Below are positions 1 to 5,685 of a DNA stretch of 6,340 nucleotides, in pieces; the stretch's first letter is position 1; each line of letters starts with the position of its first letter. Made by a program: the position numbers and the translations under genes. Source of the DNA: Candidatus Rifleibacteriota bacterium (GTDB lineage Bacteria > UBP17 > UBA6191 > JACPRK01); contig JACQZL010000254.1 of NCBI GenBank assembly GCA_016213865.1, positions 1 through 6,340 of the forward strand, given 5' to 3'. A model generated the notes under the pieces. That model worked only from the letters and a program-made list of their open reading frames with translations. It searched no databases and was not told where the DNA came from.

Positions 1-47
1 CTCTGACTTGCGAACGTGGGCAAGTCTTCCTCCAGTCATCGGGGGGT

Positions 48-96
48 CCAGGGGCGAACTTCGCCCTTGGCGAGGGTTCGGGAGCGGAGCTCCCGA
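48..96 (-). terminator. Two tandem hairpins downstream of the M14 peptidase gene
   Basis: Bases 1-146 contain no supportable gene. They hold two inverted repeats, 50 nt past the peptidase stop. The first met by minus-strand transcription pairs 78-85 with 89-96 (8 bp perfect, 3-nt loop). The second pairs 48-56 with 62-70 (9 bp on the plus-strand reading with one G-T pair at 51/67, 5-nt loop AACTT); on the minus strand that pair is a mismatch. Neither is followed by a T-run on the minus strand, so intrinsic termination is not proven. They could stabilise the 3' end, act with Rho, or be a repeated palindrome. A similar hairpin pair lies behind the cytochrome gene. Confidence 0.4.
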
Positions 97-146
97 GAGG
101 GAAATTGGGAGTTCTCCGCGCTCGACGCGTACGCCCTTCCCGCGCC

Positions 147-2258
147 CTACCGGAAGTTCGCGCGGCGCGCGTCCTGGCGGGCTGACGAGGCCAGCCAGTC
201 GAGCGCCTTGCCCAGCAGCTGCTGGCGCGCCTCGAGGGGAGAGACGCCTTCGAGGCCGAAGCCGAAGTAGGCGAGCCGGGCCTTGCCCGACTCCGACACC
301 ACGGCGCCGGTCTGGCCGTTGTCGTAGCGCATCAGAGCGGACGCCCCGGCCAGCGCTTCGATCCCCTCGGGGAAGTTCTGGGCCTCGGCTCCGGCCCCGC
401 CCAGGCCGCAGGAAAGGCCGGCGGCGAAGGTGCCCGCGGCGCCGACGAGCGCCTTGCCCTGGCTGTTGTCCGCCACGTACCTGGCCTTCAGAACGTCCTT
501 GTAGAACGGGCTGTTCTTCAGCTCGTAGCCGATGTCCTGTCCGAACAGCAGCAGTCGCCCGCCGTCGGCCAGGTAGGCCTTGAGCAGATTCTGGTCGGCT
601 GCCGTGAGGGTGTCGCGCGAGGCGTTGCCGGTGAACCAGACGACCGCCGAAGCCGAGCGAAGGACCGCGGCGGAGGGGGGGGCGGAGGTGCGGCTCATCT
701 CGTAGATGGCGTAGGCCTTGCCCAGCAGATCGAGGGCGGCCGTGTAGTGGGGCGTGTAGTAGGCGCCGTCGTCGTCGGCCACGATCAGCACGAGGCTGTC
801 GACCACGCTGAACGAGAACTCGCCCTGGGCGGGTACGCGCAGCTTGCGGTCGCCCGCGGCCAGTTCGAAGTGGTAGGCGAGCTTGCCCAGCGCGCCGCCG
901 GGGAGCTGACCGGAATAGAGGCCATCCTGCCCCGCCGTCATCGGCGCTCGCTGCTCGGCCTGGCTGCCGGCGCGGTTGAACACCAGCTCGACCGAGCTGG
1001 GCTGCAGGTTCGAGGCCTTGCGCAGCCTGGCCGTGACCGGATACGGGCCGGTGCGGTCGATGGTGGAGGCCAGCGGGTCGTGCTGCAGAGGAGGGAATGG
1101 GTCGGCGGCGTTCTCGAGGAGCCACAGGCAGGCCTTGTCGTTCGACTCGACGATGCCGGCCACCTGGTGTTCCTCGGGAACGAACTCCTTGCCGAGTTCG
1201 ATGGTGAACGCCAACGTTCCCAGCTCGCCGTACATGTAGTCGTCGAAGTCGCCCGAGGTCGGGTAGAGCTGGCAGCTCTGCTCGGGCTTGTAGCCGGTGA
1301 TGCGGCCGAGAGCGGCGCCCACCTGGTTGAACACGCGACCGTCGGGCGTTGCCTCGTAGGTGTATCCCCAGGGCCAGAGGACCAGCTCGCTATAGCTGTG
1401 GAAGCTGATGGCGGCGATGAACTTCTTTGCCAGCGAGAGGTCTCGGATGGCGCGCGTCTCGGGCTCGCTGAAGGCGGCCGGGCCGCGGAACGTCTCGTCG
1501 CCGGGGTCGGCGCTGGCGCCTTCCTGGCCCCACTTGTAGCCGTAGTTGCGGTTGACGTCGACGCCGAAGCTGCCGTCGGCATTCTTGCGCCGGTTCTTGC
1601 GCCACATCTTGTACTCGGTCTGGGAGTAGTGGACGCCGTCCGGGTTCATGACCGGGACGATCCAGATCTCGCGCTCGTCGACCAGCTTGCGGATGCCGGC
1701 ATCGGCGGCGTAGCCCTCGACCAGGCGCTTGATGAGTCCCATCGGCACCTCGATCGAAATCCACTCACGGGAGTGGTGGGCGCCGGTGAAGAGGAACGCG
1801 GGCTTTTTGCCATCTTCGGGGCAGGAGCTGATGCGCACGGCCCAGATCTTCCGGCCTTCCACCGACTGGCCGATCTCGCTGAGTTTCGCCAGGTTGGGGT
1901 GGGCGGCGACGGTCGCATCCAGCTCGGCCTTGACCTCGTCGAGCGTGTGGTAGACGCCCAGGTTGGCCACTTCCTTGAAACGGCGCATCGGGGCCTCGGC
2001 GTCCTCCATCAGCACCCGGCTGCGAAGGGAACGCACGGCCGCCGTGAGGCGCGGCCGGGCGTCGGCCGGGACCAGGACATCCGCCCAATCCTTGCCGGTG
2101 GACACGATGTCCGCTCCGGCGCGAGCGAGGGAGGCGAGCTGCGCGGTGGTCGTGAAGTGATAGCGGACCAGGCGTGGCGGAGGAGTGCCCGCGGCCGTCA
2201 GCATCGTGGAGAAGGTGCAGCCGAGGATTGCCAGTGCCAGAAGTCCGCGAAGCTTCAT
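147..2258 (-). CDS. Exported M14-family zinc carboxypeptidase with C-terminal GATase1-like domain
   Basis: This 703-aa protein is a metallocarboxypeptidase of peptidase family M14, expected to remove C-terminal residues from peptides outside the cytoplasm. Residues 1-23 form a short signal sequence (MKLR, then a hydrophobic run); Cys14 in ILGC could be a weak lipobox, so a lipoprotein is possible. Residues 27-90 resemble the propeptide-like region of bacterial M14 enzymes. The catalytic domain spans about 100-385: zinc ligands His162 and Glu165 (HSRE), NPDG at 205-208, substrate-binding Asn236-Arg237 (VNRN), third zinc ligand His287 (SFHSYS), Tyr343 equivalent to carboxypeptidase A Tyr248, and catalytic Glu354 (FTIEL). 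All key residues are present, so it should be active. Residues about 395-485 look beta-rich. Residues about 486-690 (VLIVADDDG, VVWFTG, GGRLLLFGQDIG) look like a Rossmann/GATase1-like domain without an obvious catalytic Cys triad. The ATG is set by GGAGGA 8 nt upstream. It appears monocistronic. Confidence 0.93.
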   Translation of the reverse strand: MKLRGLLALAILGCTFSTMLTAAGTPPPRLVRYHFTTTAQLASLARAGADIVSTGKDWADVLVPADARPRLTAAVRSLRSRVLMEDAEAPMRRFKEVANLGVYHTLDEVKAELDATVAAHPNLAKLSEIGQSVEGRKIWAVRISSCPEDGKKPAFLFTGAHHSREWISIEVPMGLIKRLVEGYAADAGIRKLVDEREIWIVPVMNPDGVHYSQTEYKMWRKNRRKNADGSFGVDVNRNYGYKWGQEGASADPGDETFRGPAAFSEPETRAIRDLSLAKKFIAAISFHSYSELVLWPWGYTYEATPDGRVFNQVGAALGRITGYKPEQSCQLYPTSGDFDDYMYGELGTLAFTIELGKEFVPEEHQVAGIVESNDKACLWLLENAADPFPPLQHDPLASTIDRTGPYPVTARLRKASNLQPSSVELVFNRAGSQAEQRAPMTAGQDGLYSGQLPGGALGKLAYHFELAAGDRKLRVPAQGEFSFSVVDSLVLIVADDDGAYYTPHYTAALDLLGKAYAIYEMSRTSAPPSAAVLRSASAVVWFTGNASRDTLTAADQNLLKAYLADGGRLLLFGQDIGYELKNSPFYKDVLKARYVADNSQGKALVGAAGTFAAGLSCGLGGAGAEAQNFPEGIEALAGASALMRYDNGQTGAVVSESGKARLAYFGFGLEGVSPLEARQQLLGKALDWLASSARQDARRANFR

Positions 2259-2266
2259 CGAGTCGA

Positions 2267-2272
2267 TCCTCC
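2267..2272 (-). promoter_or_regulatory. Ribosome binding site of the M14 peptidase gene
   Basis: GGAGGA on the minus strand with an 8-nt spacer to the ATG at 2258. The extended string CCGGAGGAT also precedes the secreted-protein gene at 5098, so this looks like the typical strong site of this organism. It fixes the chosen start. Confidence 0.85.
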
Positions 2273-2284
2273 GGAAATAGAGCG

Positions 2285-2305
2285 CCGCCGGCCGTGTCCC
2301 GGCGG
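2285..2305 (-). other. GC-only hairpin in the 5' UTR of the M14 peptidase gene
   Basis: Bases 2285-2291 (CCGCCGG) pair perfectly with 2299-2305 (CCGGCGG) around a 7-nt loop. It would start about 3 nt inside the transcript predicted from the promoter at 2315-2343 and ends 12 nt before the Shine-Dalgarno site. It could stabilise the mRNA 5' end. No riboswitch class is recognisable. Confidence 0.4.
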
Positions 2306-2314
2306 AGTGCGCAG

Positions 2315-2343
2315 ATTATGAAGACTCGGGCGAATCATGGCAA
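2315..2343 (-). promoter_or_regulatory. Sigma70-type promoter for the M14 peptidase gene
   Basis: On the minus strand TTGCCA (2338-2343; 5 of 6 to TTGACA) and CATAAT (2315-2320; 5 of 6 to TATAAT) are separated by exactly 17 bp. Transcription would begin near 2308, giving a leader of about 50 nt with the hairpin at 2285-2305 and the GGAGGA site. Spacing and match are good for a GC-rich background. A second candidate further upstream is an extended -10 (TGTTACAAT, 2424-2432) that lacks a -35 match. Confidence 0.6.
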
Positions 2344-2447
2344 GCCCGAGAATGCGCGAGGGCGACTTGGATTTGCCTCTCGGGAGCGCTGCCCTCACGC
2401 ATGGACAGATCGTGAAAGGCCTGATTGTAACAGAGGAAAACAACCTC

Positions 2448-2464
2448 CTGGAGCAGAGCTCCAG
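2448..2464 (-). terminator. Probable intrinsic terminator of the cytochrome gene
   Basis: Bases 2448-2454 and 2458-2464 (CTGGAGC / GCTCCAG) form a perfect 7-bp stem with a 3-nt loop. On the minus strand the stem is followed by GAGGTTGTTTTCC, the only T-rich tail behind any hairpin of this window. It lies about 50 nt after the cytochrome stop and directly after the stronger stem at 2471-2491. The tail is interrupted by G and begins 4 nt after the stem, so the call is moderate. Confidence 0.5.
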
Positions 2465-2470
2465 CAGGGG

Positions 2471-2491
2471 TCCGGGGACAGCGTCCCCGGA
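2471..2491 (-). repeat. Perfect 9-bp palindromic hairpin behind the cytochrome gene
   Basis: TCCGGGGAC (2471-2479) pairs with GTCCCCGGA (2483-2491) around the loop AGC, 25 nt after the cytochrome stop. It is almost symmetric, so it folds on either strand, and it has no T-tail of its own. It may be the first of two stems of a compound terminator. The GGGGAC...GTCCCC core also resembles dispersed REP-type palindromes of GC-rich bacteria; that is a resemblance from memory, not a match tested here. Confidence 0.55.
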
Positions 2492-2516
2492 GACTCCCGA
2501 TGCCGTCACCGCCTCG

Positions 2517-3488
2517 TCAGTCGTCGCGCGGCGCCGGCTCGTACTGGACGACGTGGTCTTTCTGGGCCATGACCGTGGCGGCGGCCTCGGTGACGTCGTC
2601 GTTAGCCAGATAGAGCAGGCGAGCGTGGGCGGTGTAGCGAACGGGGACGGAACTCTTCAGTGGAATCTGCAGGACGCCGGCGCCGGTGTGGCCGATGGCG
2701 GTGCCATCCTTGTTGCTGAAGGTCATGGTGCGCTTGATCGGCGCCTTGCCCTTCTCGTCGCTCTCCAGGTAGACGACCAGGCGGACGGAGGGGGCGCCGT
2801 GGTTGCCGGTGGGCATCATGTGGGGCGTGCCGACGTTCTTCACGGTCACCGACAGTTCGCGGACGGCGGCGTCGTACTCGAACGACAGTTCGGCGGCCTT
2901 GCGGAGCAGGGCGGCCAGGTCGAAGGCGTGGTTGGTGCTGGTCTTGCGCTTGCGCAGGACCTGATAGAAGCCGACCGCGAGATGCCGCTTCACGCCAGGC
3001 ATGTGGCAGGTCTGACAGGCCTGACCCGCGAGCTTGCCGGGGGCCTCGCGAGACTCGCGCACCGTGTGGGCATGACACTGCTGGCAGGCGCGTTCGTCCT
3101 TGAAGCGCTCGTCCTGGACCGACCGGTGGGCAGAGTCGACGTCGTAGGGGCCGCGCGCCACGCTGCGCAGAACATGGCACGAGATGCAGTCGACGCCCGT
3201 GTCCTGGCTCCAGGTGCGGGTGGTGAGGGGAGTCTCCTGCGAGGTCACCGGGACATGACAGGGCAGGCAGTCCTTACGGCTGTAGTTGCCGGAACGTTGC
3301 ACGAAGAGCGGGGTCGTATAGGACCGAGCATGGGCCGAATCTCGCCACTCCCGGAAGAGAGCGCGGTGGCAGTCGCCGCAAGTCTCGTTGCGAGTGCCCT
3401 TGGGACCGGTCGAGATCTGGAAGATCTGGAAGCCGGTGAGGAACAGCCCGAGCGAGCAGAACAGGATGGCCGTGGCGAGTCGTCTCAC
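2517..3488 (-). CDS. Membrane-anchored pentahaem c-type cytochrome (cytochrome c554-like)
   Basis: This 323-aa protein should carry five covalently bound haems and transfer electrons in the periplasm. CXXCH motifs are at 37-41, 74-78, 101-105, 135-139 and 158-162, all in the N-terminal half. Residues about 5-24 are a hydrophobic segment after MRR with no clear cleavage motif, so a signal anchor is more likely than a released protein. Non-motif histidines at 53, 121, 141, 169 and 187 are candidate distal ligands. Residues about 200-310 lack haem motifs and look like a beta-sandwich; TPHMMPTG at 221-228 corresponds to the GHxxPTG-like motif seen in related multihaem cytochromes. The start is GTG, chosen because no ATG or TTG lies between the upstream in-frame stop (3525-3527) and this codon, and the signal segment begins here. 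There is no evident Shine-Dalgarno site. The redox partner is unknown; maturation genes are not in the window. Confidence 0.9.
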   Translation of the reverse strand: MRRLATAILFCSLGLFLTGFQIFQISTGPKGTRNETCGDCHRALFREWRDSAHARSYTTPLFVQRSGNYSRKDCLPCHVPVTSQETPLTTRTWSQDTGVDCISCHVLRSVARGPYDVDSAHRSVQDERFKDERACQQCHAHTVRESREAPGKLAGQACQTCHMPGVKRHLAVGFYQVLRKRKTSTNHAFDLAALLRKAAELSFEYDAAVRELSVTVKNVGTPHMMPTGNHGAPSVRLVVYLESDEKGKAPIKRTMTFSNKDGTAIGHTGAGVLQIPLKSSVPVRYTAHARLLYLANDDVTEAAATVMAQKDHVVQYEPAPRDD

Positions 3489-3498
3489 GTCAGGACGA

Positions 3499-3528
3499 AA
3501 TCTAGAGAAATCAAGCCAGAAGTGTCAA
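3499..3528 (-). promoter_or_regulatory. Promoter of the cytochrome gene, probably leaderless
   Basis: The minus strand reads a perfect TTGACA (3523-3528), an 18-bp spacer and TAGATT (3499-3504; 4 of 6 to TATAAT). Transcription would start near 3492, only about 4 nt before the GTG at 3488. This agrees with the absence of a Shine-Dalgarno site and points to leaderless or near-leaderless translation. The weak -10 match is the main doubt. Confidence 0.5.
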
Positions 3529-3537
3529 CAAAAAACG

Positions 3538-3562
3538 CGAATCTTTTCAGACGGATCTTTTC
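3538..3562. repeat. 11-bp direct repeat in the divergent promoter gap
   Basis: CGAATCTTTTC (3538-3548) and CGGATCTTTTC (3552-3562) differ at one base and repeat with a 14-bp period. They lie in the AT-rich stretch between the cytochrome and the sigma factor genes, just upstream of the cytochrome -35 and next to TATTAA (3564-3569), a weak plus-strand -10 candidate for the sigma gene with no convincing -35. The repeat could be an operator for either gene; no regulator is identified. Confidence 0.35.
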
Positions 3563-3708
3563 GTATTAAGTTAGGGACGACTCCGGTTCGGTCCATGAAA
3601 AGGGGCGGCCCCCGGAGCCGGCACGGTTCGGACACGCGATGGCTCGATGGCCGCCGCCTTCGCGCCCTGGAACCACCCCAGTTCTCTCTCGGAGCCTTTG
3701 GAACATCT

Positions 3709-4878
3709 ATGCGCGAAAAGAACAAGATTCCCCGGGGGCAGTTGAGGTCGGAGACGCTGAAGGTCAAGGAAGCACGGCCGAGGAAGCCGGTGCCGGAGCC
3801 TGTGAAGCCTCGACTCCAGGAGTCCGCTGCTCTTGGCAAGGTCCGGGAGAAGATCCTGAAGAAGGCCCAGACGGCCCTGGTGGAGGGCGTGCCGCTTCCC
3901 GATAGGGTGCCTTTCTTCAAGCAGTTGAAGTCGCATGGCTCGGCAGTGGCCAAGCCTGCCACGAAGCCGGGTTCCAAGGGTGCGCGCAAGGGGGCGAACA
4001 AGCCCGGAGGCGCCTATTCGCGGGGGCCTGCCTTCTCGCGCTCGGTCGATCCCGACATCACCACCAGCTATCTGAAGGAAGTGAGCCGGCACGAGCTGCT
4101 CACTCGGGAAGAAGAACTCTCGCTGGCCAAGCGCGTGCTGCGCAACGACAAGATCGCCTTCGACGAACTGGTGAAGCGCAACCTGCGCCTGGTCATCAGC
4201 ATCGCCAAGAAGTACGTCAAACGAGGCATCCCGCTGCTCGACCTGGTCCAGGAGGGCAACAAGGGGCTCATCCGGGCCATCGAGAAGTACGACCCCTACA
4301 AGGGATTCCGCTTCACGACCTACGCCTCCTGGTGGATCAAGCAGTCGATCATCCGGGCCATCGCCAACCAGGCCCGGAACATCCGCCTGCCGGTCCACGT
4401 GGTCGAGACCATCGCCAAGATCAAGCGCGTCAGCCGCAACCTGGCGGCTCGCACCGGCCAGCGCCCTTCGTTCACCGAACTCTCCGAGTCGATGGAGATG
4501 TCGATGTCGAAGATCCAGTACGTGATGGGGCTCAACAAGGACACCATCAGCCTGGAATACAAGCCGCTGAACGAAGACGGCACCAACCAGCTCGAGTACT
4601 TCGTCGAGAACCGCCGGGTCCCTCGTCCCGAAGAGATCATCAAGCACAAGCTGCTCCGCGAGCAGCTCGAGGACGTGCTCAAGACCCTCAAGTTCAAGGA
4701 GCAGATGGTCATCAAGTACCGCTTCGGCCTCATCAACGGGCGCGAGAGCACCCTCGAGGAGATCGGCCTGCGGTTCAACCTCTCGCGCGAGCGCATCCGC
4801 CAGATCGAGGCGAAGGCGCTCTCGCAGCTCCGGCATCCCAGCCGTTCGAGCAAGCTCCTCGACTTCTACGGCGAATAG
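3709..4878 (+). CDS. Sigma-70 family RNA polymerase sigma factor (group 1/2, RpoD/RpoS-like)
   Basis: This 389-aa protein directs RNA polymerase to -10/-35 promoters. Residues 1-110 are strongly basic (27 K/R against 8 D/E) and end in a K/P/G-rich linker (about 80-105). Region 1.2 follows at about 113-145 (YLKEV, LLTREEE), region 2 at about 150-225 (RNLRLVISIAKKY, DLVQEGNKGL, FRFTTYASWWIKQ), region 3 at about 226-310 (IRLPVHVVETI; finger around 281-301) and region 4 at about 315-380 (STLEEIGLRFNLSRERIRQIEAKAL, HPSRS). The -35 recognition helix keeps Arg360, Glu361 and Gln365. Region 1.1 and the large non-conserved insert of E. coli RpoD are absent, so this may be a primary factor of a lineage lacking 1.1 or an RpoS-like alternative one. 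At the position of E. coli Thr440 it has Ile215, while Gln437 is kept (Gln212). Start choice is uncertain: the frame is open upstream, and ATG at 3595 would give 427 aa. ATG 3709 is preferred because codon third positions become strongly G/C only from about there; neither has a good Shine-Dalgarno site. Confidence 0.92.
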   Translation: MREKNKIPRGQLRSETLKVKEARPRKPVPEPVKPRLQESAALGKVREKILKKAQTALVEGVPLPDRVPFFKQLKSHGSAVAKPATKPGSKGARKGANKPGGAYSRGPAFSRSVDPDITTSYLKEVSRHELLTREEELSLAKRVLRNDKIAFDELVKRNLRLVISIAKKYVKRGIPLLDLVQEGNKGLIRAIEKYDPYKGFRFTTYASWWIKQSIIRAIANQARNIRLPVHVVETIAKIKRVSRNLAARTGQRPSFTELSESMEMSMSKIQYVMGLNKDTISLEYKPLNEDGTNQLEYFVENRRVPRPEEIIKHKLLREQLEDVLKTLKFKEQMVIKYRFGLINGRESTLEEIGLRFNLSRERIRQIEAKALSQLRHPSRSSKLLDFYGE

Positions 4879-4905
4879 GCCATAGAGACTGCACCGATTC
4901 GGACA

Positions 4906-4931
4906 CGGGCCGGGGAGCAATCCCCGGCCCG
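4906..4931 (+). terminator. Strong hairpin downstream of the sigma factor gene
   Basis: Bases 4906-4916 (CGGGCCGGGGA) pair perfectly with 4921-4931 (TCCCCGGCCCG) around GCAA, a stable GNRA tetraloop. The stem starts 27 nt after the stop. There is no T-tract behind it (GCTCCGTCGT), so it is either a U-less terminator or a 3'-end stabiliser. The rest of the gap to 5082 shows no clear promoter. Confidence 0.55.
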
Positions 4932-5082
4932 CTCCGTCGTGGTGCGCCGGACCTTCGTCACGATCGCGCCGCGCCTCCAGGGCCGGAATCCACGATTCGG
5001 ACGGCGAACGCACGCCATCCTTGTCTGGCCAGGTTCATGCTTGCGACACTGGATCGACATCCCGTCGTCATTCATCAAGACC

Positions 5083-5088
5083 GGAGGA
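5083..5088 (+). promoter_or_regulatory. Ribosome binding site of the 195-aa secreted protein gene
   Basis: GGAGGA with a 9-nt spacer to the ATG at 5098. The surrounding CCGGAGGAT is the same as at the M14 peptidase gene. The ATG at 5088-5090 overlaps the site and is out of frame, so 5098 is the start. Confidence 0.85.
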
Positions 5089-5097
5089 TGACTCCAA

Positions 5098-5685
5098 ATG
5101 GCTAGCACCTTCTCGCCGAGGGCCGCCGCATCACAGGCGTCGCTCGCTCTTCTTCTGCTCATCTGCCTGGCCGGCAGTCTGCCCGCCACCATCCTCGAGA
5201 AGGTCGAATTCGACCGGCTCTGCCAGTCCGCCGACCGCATCGTGGTGGGCACCTGCACTGCCAGTGCGTGCCGCTGGGATCGGGCCCAGACCACCATCCT
5301 CACCGTGTTCGGATTCAACCTCTCGCAGACGATCAAGGGGGCCCCGGCTGCCGCGGTGCGCGTGACCACGCTGGGCGGCATCATCGGGGACCGCGGCATG
5401 AACGTCGCGGGCTCGCCGCGCTTCCGGATCGGCGAGGAGTACGTGCTGTTCCTCGAGCCCGACACCGAGGGCGGCTGGAAGTGCAAAGGCTGGTCGCAGG
5501 GGTGCTACAAGGTCTTCGTCGACTCGGCCACCCGGACCCGTTCGGTGAAGGGCGACAACTCCGGGGCTTCGCTGATGGGCAAGGGCTCCGCCACCATCGA
5601 GGAGGGCCGCCCCGGCCGGCCGATCGCGCTCTCCACCTTCATCCAGTCGATCCAGGGCCACGCCGCGAAGGGAGGCGCCCGATGA
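5098..5685 (+). CDS. Secreted protein of unknown function, netrin/TIMP-like pattern, coupled to a matrixin
   Basis: This 195-aa protein is not from a family I can name with certainty. Residues 1-30 form a signal peptide (hydrophobic core about 15-27, likely cleavage after LPA at 28-30). The mature part carries a recognisable order of elements: LCQSADRIVVGTC (41-53), an alternating strand segment TILTVFGFNLSQTIKG (66-81), VRVTTLGG (87-94), GSPRFRIGEEYVLFLEP (105-121), then KCKGWSQGCYKVF (128-140). Cysteines at 42, 53, 58, 129 and 136 could form disulfides after export. The pattern 'Cys-x-x-Ala-Asp-x-Val-Val ... Lys-Gly ... Gly-x-x-Tyr-x-x-Phe/Leu' recalls netrin/TIMP-like OB folds, an inference from pattern only. 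The C-terminal tail from about 142 is polar and Gly-rich. The stop overlaps the next start as ATGA, so translation is coupled to the metalloprotease and a shared role, such as inhibitor, chaperone or accessory factor, is plausible. Confidence 0.85.
   Translation: MASTFSPRAAASQASLALLLLICLAGSLPATILEKVEFDRLCQSADRIVVGTCTASACRWDRAQTTILTVFGFNLSQTIKGAPAAAVRVTTLGGIIGDRGMNVAGSPRFRIGEEYVLFLEPDTEGGWKCKGWSQGCYKVFVDSATRTRSVKGDNSGASLMGKGSATIEEGRPGRPIALSTFIQSIQGHAAKGGAR

Noticed and set aside
8..583. 191-codon plus-strand open frame at the left edge
   Set aside because: Arg/Pro/Ser-rich shadow of the peptidase C-terminus; it spans the hairpins at 48-96 and has no Shine-Dalgarno site.
747..2321. 524-codon plus-strand open frame
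   Set aside because: It lies antisense to the M14 peptidase, which has all catalytic motifs. Its composition (Val, Ala, Gly, Asp, Leu) is that of a GC-rich antisense shadow, and no domain is recognisable.
2424..2432. Extended -10 (TGTTACAAT, minus strand) as promoter of the M14 gene
   Set aside because: No -35 match at 16-18 bp and it overlaps the terminator tail region; the TTGCCA-N17-CATAAT promoter nearer the gene is better.
2337..3569. 410-codon plus-strand open frame
   Set aside because: Antisense to the five-haem cytochrome and running through its terminator and promoter; no domain recognisable.
3595..3708. Upstream ATG extending the sigma factor to 427 aa
   Set aside because: Possible, but codon third positions in this stretch are less G/C than in the rest of the gene, especially just before 3709, and there is no good Shine-Dalgarno site. 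Kept as the alternative start.
3571..5013. 480-codon minus-strand open frame
   Set aside because: Antisense to the sigma factor, with shadow-like composition and no motif.
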